Notes under the pieces: model-generated
Told to the model about the DNA's origin: nothing
The model's database searches: none
The model's input: only the letters and a program-made list of their open reading frames with translations
In this document: positions 46,297 through 55,054 of the stretch, one piece after another
Numbering within the stretch: the stretch's first letter is position 1
Layout: each line of letters starts with the position of its first letter
Source of the DNA: Bacteroidota bacterium
GTDB lineage: Bacteria; Bacteroidota; Bacteroidia; Chitinophagales; BACL12
Direction: 5' to 3'
DNA: 64,000 nucleotides
Assembly (NCBI GenBank): GCA_016706255.1
Contig: JADJJZ010000011.1
Coordinates: forward strand, 124,001-188,000
Position numbers and translations under genes: made by a program

Positions 46297-48513
46297 ATGA
46301 ACTATAAATACTTTTTCTATTGCGTTGTTGGGTTATTGATGAGTAGTAATATTTTATCCGCACAATTACCAACCATTTATTGGGACAACACCATCGGGTC
46401 TAGAGATGGTGATTATTTATATGCTATTGATGTAGCTGATGATGGAAATATTTTTATTGGAGGCGAATCTGGTGGCGCAGCGTATGGTGATAAAGCTGAA
46501 GATCAGGTTGGAGGTCTTTTAGTATATGGTGATGCATGGGTATTAAAATTAAATCCGGCTGGTAATATTCTGTGGCAAAATACAATTGGAGGTTTGAGCA
46601 GCGATGACGTTGATTGTATTGAAGCGACTCCGGATGGAGGATGTATTGTTGGCGCCTCTTCAGGTTCATTAATTGGTGGCGATAAAACCGAAAATTGTTT
46701 TTTAACGCCAGGCGGTGTACATACTAAAGATTATTGGGTTGTGAAATTAAATTCAACCGGTGACATTGAATGGCAAAATACAATCGGTGGAGCAGGTGAC
46801 GATTATATTCAAGCAATCCGTCAAACACCTGATGGTGGATATATTCTTGGCGGATATTCATTTTCAAAAATTTCCGGTGATAAAACTGAATTTAATATTG
46901 GTGGCTCGAGTTATTGGATTGTAAAAATAGATGCATTCGGAAATATTATGTGGCAAAACACTATTGATGGTGTGAATGAAGATAAATTGACTAGTTTAGA
47001 TTTAACTGCAGATGGTGGATATATTTTGGGCGGTTATTCTAAATCAGGAATTTCAGGAGAAAAAACAGAAGCTTGTTTTAACAACAGTTTTGATTACTGG
47101 ATAATAAAAGTAAGTGCAACAGGAAATCCTGAATGGCAAAATACCATAGGCGGAAATAACGATGATGCTGTTACAAGCATTCGACAAACTATGGATGGTG
47201 GTTATATTGTTGCCGGAACTTCTAAATCAAATGTTACCGGAGATAAGACATCGCCTTGCAGGGGAATGGACGATTTTTGGGTAATTAAATTAAATACCAG
47301 TGGGGCAATTACCTGGCAAAAAACAATTGGTGGAACGCAAACAGATGCTTCTTGTCAAATTAGAGAAAAACCTGATGGCGGATATTTTCTTGCAGGTTAT
47401 TCAACTTCAGGAATTGGTGCTGAAAAAACCGTTGATTATATTGGTTATAGTGATTTTTGGTTGCTGGAATTAGATGCGCTGGGAAATATAACATGGCAAA
47501 ATGTCTATGGTGGTCTGAGTTATGAGAATTTCGCATCCCTGGAATTAATGCCGGATGGCGGTGTAATTATGGGAGGTAATTCCAATTCAGATATTTCAGG
47601 TAATAAAACCGAAAATGCCTTTGAATATTATGACGGTACAAATAGGGACGATTATTGGTTAATTAGATTGGCAGGCGATGAATGTGTTCCAACTACTGAA
47701 GTATGTAATGATTATGACGAAGATTGTGATGGTAATGTTGATGAAGGCGCAGCACCTAGTATATCGATAGAAGCAACCAATACTACAACATTTTGCGAAG
47801 GTGGGTACGTTCCTTTGTATGCAACTTATACCGGCAACGGAACATTACAATGGAAACGAAATGGAAATAATATAACTGGTGAACATTATGCCGTTTATAA
47901 AGCAACAACAAAAGGAACTTATAGTTGTAGAATTACAACTGATTGCGGGTCTGCATTATCCTCAGATATTGTAGTTACCGTTCCGAAAAATCCCACAGCA
48001 GCAATCACTGCAGGCGGACCGGTTGTTTTTTGCGCGGGAGGGAATGTTGTACTTTCAGCTAATACCGGTGCGGGATTATCATATCAATGGTATAAAAATG
48101 ATGTTGTGATTGCCGCAGCAACTTCAATTAATTACACAGCTTCAACACCGGGAACGTATACTTGTAAAGTAACCAAAACAGCTTCCGGTTGTAATACTAT
48201 TTCTAATCCTGTTTTAGTTTCCATTCCATGTAAAGAAATGGAAGAATTAATTTCAAGTATGGCATTTGATATTTTTCCAAACCCTACAAACGGATTTGTA
48301 ACTATTCAAAGTAATATACCTGTAGTTGAAGGTCAAGTTCCAATTATAATTATAACAAATTCCATGGGGCAAATTATTTACAACGAAAGATCAAATTTGA
48401 ATCAATTTGAAAATACTCAAACCATTAATTTGTTACACATTCCAAACGGTGTTTATCAAATTACGTTATTTACCGGCAATTTCTATAAAACTGAAACTAT
48501 TATTAAACAATAA
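46297..48513 (+). CDS. Propeller array gene 5: seven-bladed propeller, MopE motif, two Ig-like modules, T9SS tail
   Basis: 738 residues. Signal peptide (ending NILSAQ), then seven blades (GDAW, KDYW, SSYW, FDYW, DDFW, SDFW, DDYW) with the opening strand IYWDNTIGS. The MopE-type motif CNDYDEDCDGNVDEG (about 468-482) is less regular than in its paralogues. Two Ig-like modules follow at about 488-646 (GTLQWKRNGNNITGEHYAVY, then YQWYKNDVV), and a sorting domain at 655-738 (FDIFPNPTNGFVTI ... GVYQITL ... IIKQ). A 48-bp gap separates it from gene 6, the largest gap in the array. The Ig modules are more diverged from the shared cassette than those of genes 6-12. Confidence 0.88.
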   Translation: MNYKYFFYCVVGLLMSSNILSAQLPTIYWDNTIGSRDGDYLYAIDVADDGNIFIGGESGGAAYGDKAEDQVGGLLVYGDAWVLKLNPAGNILWQNTIGGLSSDDVDCIEATPDGGCIVGASSGSLIGGDKTENCFLTPGGVHTKDYWVVKLNSTGDIEWQNTIGGAGDDYIQAIRQTPDGGYILGGYSFSKISGDKTEFNIGGSSYWIVKIDAFGNIMWQNTIDGVNEDKLTSLDLTADGGYILGGYSKSGISGEKTEACFNNSFDYWIIKVSATGNPEWQNTIGGNNDDAVTSIRQTMDGGYIVAGTSKSNVTGDKTSPCRGMDDFWVIKLNTSGAITWQKTIGGTQTDASCQIREKPDGGYFLAGYSTSGIGAEKTVDYIGYSDFWLLELDALGNITWQNVYGGLSYENFASLELMPDGGVIMGGNSNSDISGNKTENAFEYYDGTNRDDYWLIRLAGDECVPTTEVCNDYDEDCDGNVDEGAAPSISIEATNTTTFCEGGYVPLYATYTGNGTLQWKRNGNNITGEHYAVYKATTKGTYSCRITTDCGSALSSDIVVTVPKNPTAAITAGGPVVFCAGGNVVLSANTGAGLSYQWYKNDVVIAAATSINYTASTPGTYTCKVTKTASGCNTISNPVLVSIPCKEMEELISSMAFDIFPNPTNGFVTIQSNIPVVEGQVPIIIITNSMGQIIYNERSNLNQFENTQTINLLHIPNGVYQITLFTGNFYKTETIIKQ

Positions 48514-48561
48514 ATAAAATCATCTTTTTAAACATATTCATTCATCAAATAAATTAATCTA

Positions 48562-50706
48562 ATGACAAAATTTACAACCCCATTATTTTTAAGTATCTGT
48601 TTATTGTTATTAAGCATGAACATGAACGCACAAGCCCCTGCAATTCAATGGCAGAAAACTATTGGCAGTTCAGGATATGATTTTTTAAACTCCATCGGTC
48701 AAACATCTGATGGCGGTTATATTATGGGTGGATATTCTGATGGCAATATTAGCGGATATAAAACTGAAGATAATTTAGGTGGCGATGATTATTGGATCGT
48801 GAAATTAAATGCCTTAGGAAATGTGGAATGGGAAAACACCGTTGGTGGTGGCAATTTTGATCGTTTTTACTCTGTTGAGGAAACTCCTGACGGCGGTTTT
48901 ATTTTAGGTGGTCAATCGCTAAGTGGCGGAGGCTGGGGCGATAAATCGGAAAGTAATAAAGGTGGTTATGATTACTGGATTGTAAAGTTGAATGCAGATG
49001 GTGTGGTAGAGTGGGATAGAAGTTATGGTGGATTAGGAAATGATCAACTGTATAATGCACAACCAACATCCGACGGTGGATTTATTCTTGCCGGAACTTC
49101 TGATTCAGGAATCAGTGGAGATAAAACTGAAAACCGCGTTGGTAATTCTGATTATTGGGTAATTAAAACTGATGCATTAGGAAATATTGTTTGGCAAAAT
49201 GATATTGGCGGTGTTATGTTCGATAATCTTTATTCAGCATACGAAACTGCAGATGGTGGCTACATTTTAGGTGGCACATCAACCAGTGGTATCAGCGGTG
49301 ATAAAACTGCGGGAAATTATGGTGTTGTAGATTATTGGATCGTGAAATTAGATGTAAGTGGCACAGTGGTTTGGGAACGCACTATTGGTGGTACATTAAA
49401 TGATTATTTATATACCGTAATTCCAACTGCAGAAGGTGGTTCAATTGCCTGTGGTATGAGCGAAAGTGGATTAACAGGAAATAAAACGGATAACACAAAT
49501 GGCTTATATGATTTTTGGGTGGTAAAATTAGATAACAGTGGAACGATAACATGGCAGAATTCAATTGGTGGAACAGGTAATGATTATGCATTTGTAAATG
49601 CAATTAATCAAACAACAGATGGCGGTTATGCAATTGCCGGTTATTCACAAAGTTTAATAAGCGGTGATAAAACAGAAGCAAATACCGGCTCATGGGATTA
49701 TTGGATTTTAAAAATTACATCAACAGGAAGTATTACATGGCAAACAGTAATTGGTGGTGCCGGAGGTGATTATGCAAATGCTATAAGCGCAACAGCAGAT
49801 GAAGGATTTATTATTGGTGGTTATTCTTACAGCAATGCCAGTGGTGAAAAAACCGACGACTCATTTGGAGATGCCGATTATTGGGTAATGAAATTAGAAG
49901 GAACAGGTTGTTATGCATTTACTGAAACTTGCAACGGTATTGATGACGATTGTGATGCAGTTGTAGATGAAGACATTACTGAATCTATTTCAATAACTGC
50001 TGGTGGTGCTACCACATTTTGTCAGGGCGGAAATGTATTATTAACTGCCACACATACCGGAACTTCACTTCAGTGGAAAAAGAATGGCGTTAACATAGCA
50101 GGTGCAACCGCAATTACTTATTTAGCCTCGGCTGCAGGAAATTATACTTGCCAAACTACTAGTATTTGTAACACAGCTACTTCAAATACAATTGCAGTTG
50201 CTATTAACAAAAATCCTAAAGCACAAATTACAGCAGGTGGACCAACAACGTTTTGCGCCGGTGGCAGTGTTACACTTACTGAAACACCTGTTGGTGGCAG
50301 CACCTATCAATGGTACAAAGGTGCAAGTGCTTTAGCAGGTGCTACAACAAATGTATATGTTGCAACTACAGCCGGTAATTATAAATGTCGCGTAACCAAA
50401 ACAGCAACCGGTTGTTATAAAAATTCAAATGCAATTGGGGTGAGTGTGACATGTAAGGAAGGTGAAATAATTAAAAATGAATTGAACATCTATCCAAATC
50501 CTGCAAATAATTTCATCACCATTGAAACCGATTTTTCAACCGAAAAAACTATTTATATAACAGATGCACTCGGCCAAATTGTAAAAACAATTACCACATC
50601 TGAAAATAATATCACCATCGATTTACAAAGCATCGCTTCAGGAATTTATTTTATTAAAATGGAAGATGGGATTAATTCGGTTACGCAGAAATTTGTTAAA
50701 CAATAA
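48562..50706 (+). CDS. Propeller array gene 6: seven-bladed propeller, MopE motif, two Ig-like modules, T9SS tail
   Basis: 714 residues. Signal peptide (ending NMNAQ), opening strand IQWQKTIGS, seven blades (DDYW, YDYW, SDYW, VDYW, YDFW, WDYW, ADYW), MopE-type CNGIDDDCDAVVDED near residue 455 and two Ig-like modules (LQWKKNGVNIAGAT; YQWYKGASALAGAT). The sorting domain (LNIYPNPANNFITI ... GIYFIKM ... KFVKQ) is nearly identical in DNA to those of genes 7, 8 and 10. Blade 2 carries a Gly-rich insertion (GGGWGDKSE). Four base pairs separate its stop from the ATG of gene 7, so coupled translation is likely. Confidence 0.89.
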   Translation: MTKFTTPLFLSICLLLLSMNMNAQAPAIQWQKTIGSSGYDFLNSIGQTSDGGYIMGGYSDGNISGYKTEDNLGGDDYWIVKLNALGNVEWENTVGGGNFDRFYSVEETPDGGFILGGQSLSGGGWGDKSESNKGGYDYWIVKLNADGVVEWDRSYGGLGNDQLYNAQPTSDGGFILAGTSDSGISGDKTENRVGNSDYWVIKTDALGNIVWQNDIGGVMFDNLYSAYETADGGYILGGTSTSGISGDKTAGNYGVVDYWIVKLDVSGTVVWERTIGGTLNDYLYTVIPTAEGGSIACGMSESGLTGNKTDNTNGLYDFWVVKLDNSGTITWQNSIGGTGNDYAFVNAINQTTDGGYAIAGYSQSLISGDKTEANTGSWDYWILKITSTGSITWQTVIGGAGGDYANAISATADEGFIIGGYSYSNASGEKTDDSFGDADYWVMKLEGTGCYAFTETCNGIDDDCDAVVDEDITESISITAGGATTFCQGGNVLLTATHTGTSLQWKKNGVNIAGATAITYLASAAGNYTCQTTSICNTATSNTIAVAINKNPKAQITAGGPTTFCAGGSVTLTETPVGGSTYQWYKGASALAGATTNVYVATTAGNYKCRVTKTATGCYKNSNAIGVSVTCKEGEIIKNELNIYPNPANNFITIETDFSTEKTIYITDALGQIVKTITTSENNITIDLQSIASGIYFIKMEDGINSVTQKFVKQ

Positions 50707-50710
50707 AAAA

Positions 50711-52858
50711 ATGAAAAAAGCTACCCTTTTATTAAATTTAATAATATGTTTCCACTTCATCTATGGACAAAGTCCGGATATTGAGTGGCAAAATACAATA
50801 GGTTCCTATTCACCGGACTGGGTAACAACTTCCATTCTTACTGATGATGGTGGATATTTGGTTTGTGGCTATACAACTGGTCCGCCTTCCGGAGATAAAA
50901 CCGCTCCTTTGTATGGAGTTCATGATTTTTGGGTAGTTAAATTGGATAACACCGGTGCATTAGAATGGCAAAAATCCCTAGGTGGAAATAAAAATGAAAC
51001 GTTGTATACAGCTATCCAATTAAACGACGGAAGTTATTTATTAGGTGGTTCTTCTTTATCAAATATTTCAGGTGTAAAAACGCAAAATTGTAATGGAGGA
51101 ACGACACATGGCGATGGATGGCTCGTAAAATTAAGCCCTACAGGAACAATATTATGGGATAAAGTTTTTGGTGGTCCGGGCGAAGATTACATTAGGAATA
51201 TTACTCAAAGTGCTGATGGTAACTGTGTTCTAATTTGTTATGCAACAATAGGTGCACACGCACAAAAAGCAGAAATTGGAAACGGTAGTTATGATTGCTG
51301 GATAATAAAAATTAATACAGATGGTGACATAATTTGGGAAAATACTATTGGTGGTGCCGGATCAGATTTTCCAATGGATATTCAATCTTTAAATGATGGG
51401 TCACTAATTGTAGCTGCTCAGTCAGATTCAAATATTTCAGGTGATAAAACACAAAATAATAAAGGCGGTCTCGATTATTGGATATTTAAACTTTCCTCGG
51501 CCGGTGATATTTTGTGGCAACAAACTATTGGTGGTGATAACTATGATTATGTTGTGGATGTTAGATCTGTTGGGGATTATTTTTATATTGGTGGTTATTC
51601 CATTTCAGGAATGTCAGGTGATAAAACGGAAGCGTTAACTAATAATAACAGAGATTTTTGGATTATCAAAATTGATAGTGTTGGAAATATAATTTGGGAT
51701 CAGGCAATTGGCAGTTTGAATATTGATTACTACACCGATATAAATTCCACTGTTGATGGTGGTCTAATAGTTTGCGGTTATAATAATGCAGGAATAGGTG
51801 GTGATAAAACCGAAGGCAATATGGGTGGTAATGATTTTTGGATTATGAAATTAAACCACAATGGTGAAATTGTTTGGGATGAAGTTATTGGTGGTTCAGA
51901 TAATGATTTTGCATATGGTATAATTCAAACCCCTGATAACGGTTATTTAATAAGCGGCTCGTCTAAATCAGACATTTCAGGTGATAAAACCGAAGACTCA
52001 GAAATGTTTCTGGTTGGCCCTTTTGAAGACTACTGGATTGTTAAATTAGCTGCCGACTGTATAGCAGTTCCCGAACTCTGCAACTCCCTCGACGACAACT
52101 GCAACGGCCTCATCGACGATGGCATCACCGAAACAATTTCCATCTCCGCTGGCGGACCAATTTCTTTTTGTCAGGGCGGAAGTGTTTTATTAACAGCAAC
52201 TTATTCAGGAGCATCTTTGCAATGGAAAAAAAATGGCACAAATATTCCCGGTGCAACAGGAGCTACTTATAATGTTACAACAAAAGGTAATTATACTTGT
52301 GTAACAACCAGTGCATGTGGTACAGTAGAATCAACCCCAATTTTTGTCAACGTAATTAAAAACCCCAATGCAAGTATTTCTGCCGGAGGCCCAACAACTT
52401 TTTGTGCAGGTGGGAGTGTGGTATTAACTGAAGTTGCGGTTGCTGGATGTACTTACCAATGGTATAAAGGCGCATCGCCAATTGCAGGTGCAACATCATT
52501 AACGTATACTGCAACTACATCCGGTAATTATAAATGTCGTGTTACCAAAGCTGCAACAGGTTGTTATAAAAATTCGAATGCAATTGCGGTGAGTGTGCCG
52601 TGTAGGGAAGAAAATAATATTATCGAAAACACTTTTTCGCTCTATCCAAACCCGGCCAATAATTTCATCACCATTGAAACAGATTTTTCAACTGAGAAAA
52701 CAATTTATATAACAGATGCACTCGGCCAAATTGTAAAAACAATTACCACATCTGAAAATAATATCACCATCGATTTAAATGGCATAGCTTCCGGAGTTTA
52801 TTTTATTAAAATGGAAGATGGTATTAATTCGGTGACGAAGAAATTTATTAAACAATAA
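50711..52858 (+). CDS. Propeller array gene 7: seven-bladed propeller, MopE motif, two Ig-like modules, T9SS tail
   Basis: 715 residues from ATG 50711. An in-frame ATG at 50666 lies inside gene 6 and would put 15 charged residues before the signal peptide (LLLNLIICFHFIYGQ). Opening strand IEWQNTIGS; seven blades (HDFW, GDGW, YDCW, LDYW, RDFW, NDFW, EDYW). The MopE-type motif CNSLDDNCNGLIDDG (about 455-469) is written in GC-rich codons unlike the rest of the gene. Two Ig-like modules and the sorting domain follow. The leader and first strand are nearly the same as in gene 9, while the tail matches gene 6: a mosaic. Confidence 0.89.
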   Translation: MKKATLLLNLIICFHFIYGQSPDIEWQNTIGSYSPDWVTTSILTDDGGYLVCGYTTGPPSGDKTAPLYGVHDFWVVKLDNTGALEWQKSLGGNKNETLYTAIQLNDGSYLLGGSSLSNISGVKTQNCNGGTTHGDGWLVKLSPTGTILWDKVFGGPGEDYIRNITQSADGNCVLICYATIGAHAQKAEIGNGSYDCWIIKINTDGDIIWENTIGGAGSDFPMDIQSLNDGSLIVAAQSDSNISGDKTQNNKGGLDYWIFKLSSAGDILWQQTIGGDNYDYVVDVRSVGDYFYIGGYSISGMSGDKTEALTNNNRDFWIIKIDSVGNIIWDQAIGSLNIDYYTDINSTVDGGLIVCGYNNAGIGGDKTEGNMGGNDFWIMKLNHNGEIVWDEVIGGSDNDFAYGIIQTPDNGYLISGSSKSDISGDKTEDSEMFLVGPFEDYWIVKLAADCIAVPELCNSLDDNCNGLIDDGITETISISAGGPISFCQGGSVLLTATYSGASLQWKKNGTNIPGATGATYNVTTKGNYTCVTTSACGTVESTPIFVNVIKNPNASISAGGPTTFCAGGSVVLTEVAVAGCTYQWYKGASPIAGATSLTYTATTSGNYKCRVTKAATGCYKNSNAIAVSVPCREENNIIENTFSLYPNPANNFITIETDFSTEKTIYITDALGQIVKTITTSENNITIDLNGIASGVYFIKMEDGINSVTKKFIKQ

Positions 52859-52868
52859 AGCCAATAAC

Positions 52869-55049
52869 ATGAAAAATGTATTTACACTTTTATTTTGTAA
52901 TTTATTAGTAACTTATACTTTTGCTCAAGCACCTGAAATAGAATGGGAAAAAACTATTGGTGGAAATGGCTATGAATACTTAGGTACGATAGAACCCACC
53001 CCTGATGGCGGTTATATTATGAGTGGGTTTTCTGAAAGTAAAATTTCGGGTGATAAAACTGAAACATGCAAAGGATCTAGTGATTATTGGGTGGTTAAAG
53101 TTAATTCAATCGGTGTCATCCAATGGCAAAATACAATCCAAGGAAATAATTATGAAACACTCGGTGCGATAAAACCAACTAATGATGGTGGATTTATCCT
53201 TTCAGGTTATTCTACTTCAGGTCTTGATTATGATAAAAATGAAAATAATTGGGATGCATATGATTTATGGATTTTAAAATTAGATAGCTCGGGTGCAATT
53301 CAATGGCAAAATACGATTGGCGGGACGAACCAGGATTATTTATACGCACCGGTTATTCAAACCGCTGATGGTGGTTATATTCTTTGTTCAACTTCATATT
53401 CAGATATAGGTGGAGACAAGAATGAACACAACCGAGATGCTCCAGGTGGATTGATATCAACTGACTATTGGGTAGTTAAATTAAATAGTCTCGGTATTAT
53501 TCAATGGCAAAAAACAATAGGAAGTAATAGTTACGATGATGCATATTGTATTAAACAAACAATGGATGGTGGTTATATTATTGGTGGCACTTCCTCAGCT
53601 GCGGCTTCATGGGAAAAATCGGAAAATGGATTTGGATCAACTGATTATTGGATAGTAAAAATTAATGCTTCCGGTGTTATTGAATGGGATAAAACTATTG
53701 GTGGTGATCAAGGTGATAATATTCGAGATATTATTCAAACAGCAGACGGAAATTATATTGCATGTGGCTCTTCTAATTCTACCGCTTCAGGATTAAAAAC
53801 TGAAGGCACCGTTGGCGGTGAAAACTTTTCGGATATTTGGTTATTAAAATTAAACATCACAGGGGAGTTAATTTGGCAACAAACAATAGGAGGAAACTAC
53901 GCTGATGGTGGACAGTCACTACAACAAACTGCTGATGGTGGATTAATTATTGGGGCTTATTCCCAATCTACTGCAACCGGAGATAAAACTGCACCCAATT
54001 GGGATGTTGCACATCCTTTTACGAATGATTATTGGCTTATTAAAACAGACGAATCCGGTTTTATTGAATGGCAAAAAACAATTGGTGGAAATAATTCCGA
54101 CTTACTTGAAACGGTTGCCGTCACTCCTGACGGAGGATTTATTATTGGTGGTGAATCCATTTCACCTGTTTCCGGAAATAAATCAGAGCCGGTTTTTGGT
54201 GTGACAGGTGATTATGATTATTGGATTGTAAAAATTGCAGGTAGTCCTTGTTCTCCTGATTTTGAAACTTGCAATGGAATTGATGATGATTGCAACGGAT
54301 TAATTGATAACGATGTTACAGAAACATGCACGATAGTTGCACTAGGACCAACTGCATTTTGCCCAGGCGGATCAGTTGAGCTCAATGCCACTTTTACCGG
54401 AACAAATGTGCAATGGAAAAAAAATGGAGTGCCTATTGTCGGTGCAACAACCTCTAGTTATAGTGCCACATCAAAAGGAACTTATTCTTGTGAAACAATT
54501 AGTGATTGTGACACGGCGCAGTCAAATGAAATATTTGTCAACGTTTATAAAAATCCTTCTGCATTTATTTCACCCGATGGGCCAACAATTTTTTGCACAG
54601 GTGGTAGTGTTTTATTAAATGTAACTCCCGTTGGCGGTAGCACTTACCAATGGTATAAAGGCGCATCGCCAATTGCCGGAGCAACTTCATTAACGTATAC
54701 TGCAACAACATCCGGAAATTATAAATGTCGTGTTACCAAAACAGCAACCGGTTGTTATAAAAATTCAAATGCGATTGCAGTGAGTGTGCCGTGCAGAGAA
54801 GAAAATAATACACTTGAAAACACATTTTCAATCTATCCTAACCCGGCTAATAATTTCATTACTATTGAAACCGATTTTTCAACTAAAAAAACAATTTATT
54901 TAACAGATGCACTCGGCCAAATTGTAAAAACAATTACCACATCTGAAAATAATATCACTATCGATTTACAAGGTATCGCTTCAGGTGTTTATTTTATTAA
55001 AATGGAAGATGGTAATAATTCGATAACACAGAAATTTATAAAACAATAA
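52869..55049 (+). CDS. Propeller array gene 8: seven-bladed propeller, MopE motif, two Ig-like modules, T9SS tail
   Basis: 726 residues. Signal peptide (ending VTYTFAQ), opening strand IEWEKTIGG, seven blades (SDYW, YDLW, TDYW, TDYW, SDIW, NDYW, YDYW). Blade 2 has YDKNENN in place of GDKTE, and blade 4 has SWEKSEN. The MopE-type motif CNGIDDDCNGLIDND lies near residue 468. The first Ig-like module is fairly diverged (VQWKKNGVPIVGAT), while the second matches the common cassette (YQWYKGASPIAGAT). The sorting domain is of the gene 6/7/10 type (FSIYPNPANNFITI ... KFIKQ). Gaps are 10 bp upstream and 5 bp downstream. Confidence 0.89.
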   Translation: MKNVFTLLFCNLLVTYTFAQAPEIEWEKTIGGNGYEYLGTIEPTPDGGYIMSGFSESKISGDKTETCKGSSDYWVVKVNSIGVIQWQNTIQGNNYETLGAIKPTNDGGFILSGYSTSGLDYDKNENNWDAYDLWILKLDSSGAIQWQNTIGGTNQDYLYAPVIQTADGGYILCSTSYSDIGGDKNEHNRDAPGGLISTDYWVVKLNSLGIIQWQKTIGSNSYDDAYCIKQTMDGGYIIGGTSSAAASWEKSENGFGSTDYWIVKINASGVIEWDKTIGGDQGDNIRDIIQTADGNYIACGSSNSTASGLKTEGTVGGENFSDIWLLKLNITGELIWQQTIGGNYADGGQSLQQTADGGLIIGAYSQSTATGDKTAPNWDVAHPFTNDYWLIKTDESGFIEWQKTIGGNNSDLLETVAVTPDGGFIIGGESISPVSGNKSEPVFGVTGDYDYWIVKIAGSPCSPDFETCNGIDDDCNGLIDNDVTETCTIVALGPTAFCPGGSVELNATFTGTNVQWKKNGVPIVGATTSSYSATSKGTYSCETISDCDTAQSNEIFVNVYKNPSAFISPDGPTIFCTGGSVLLNVTPVGGSTYQWYKGASPIAGATSLTYTATTSGNYKCRVTKTATGCYKNSNAIAVSVPCREENNTLENTFSIYPNPANNFITIETDFSTKKTIYLTDALGQIVKTITTSENNITIDLQGIASGVYFIKMEDGNNSITQKFIKQ

Positions 55050-55054
55050 TAAAA

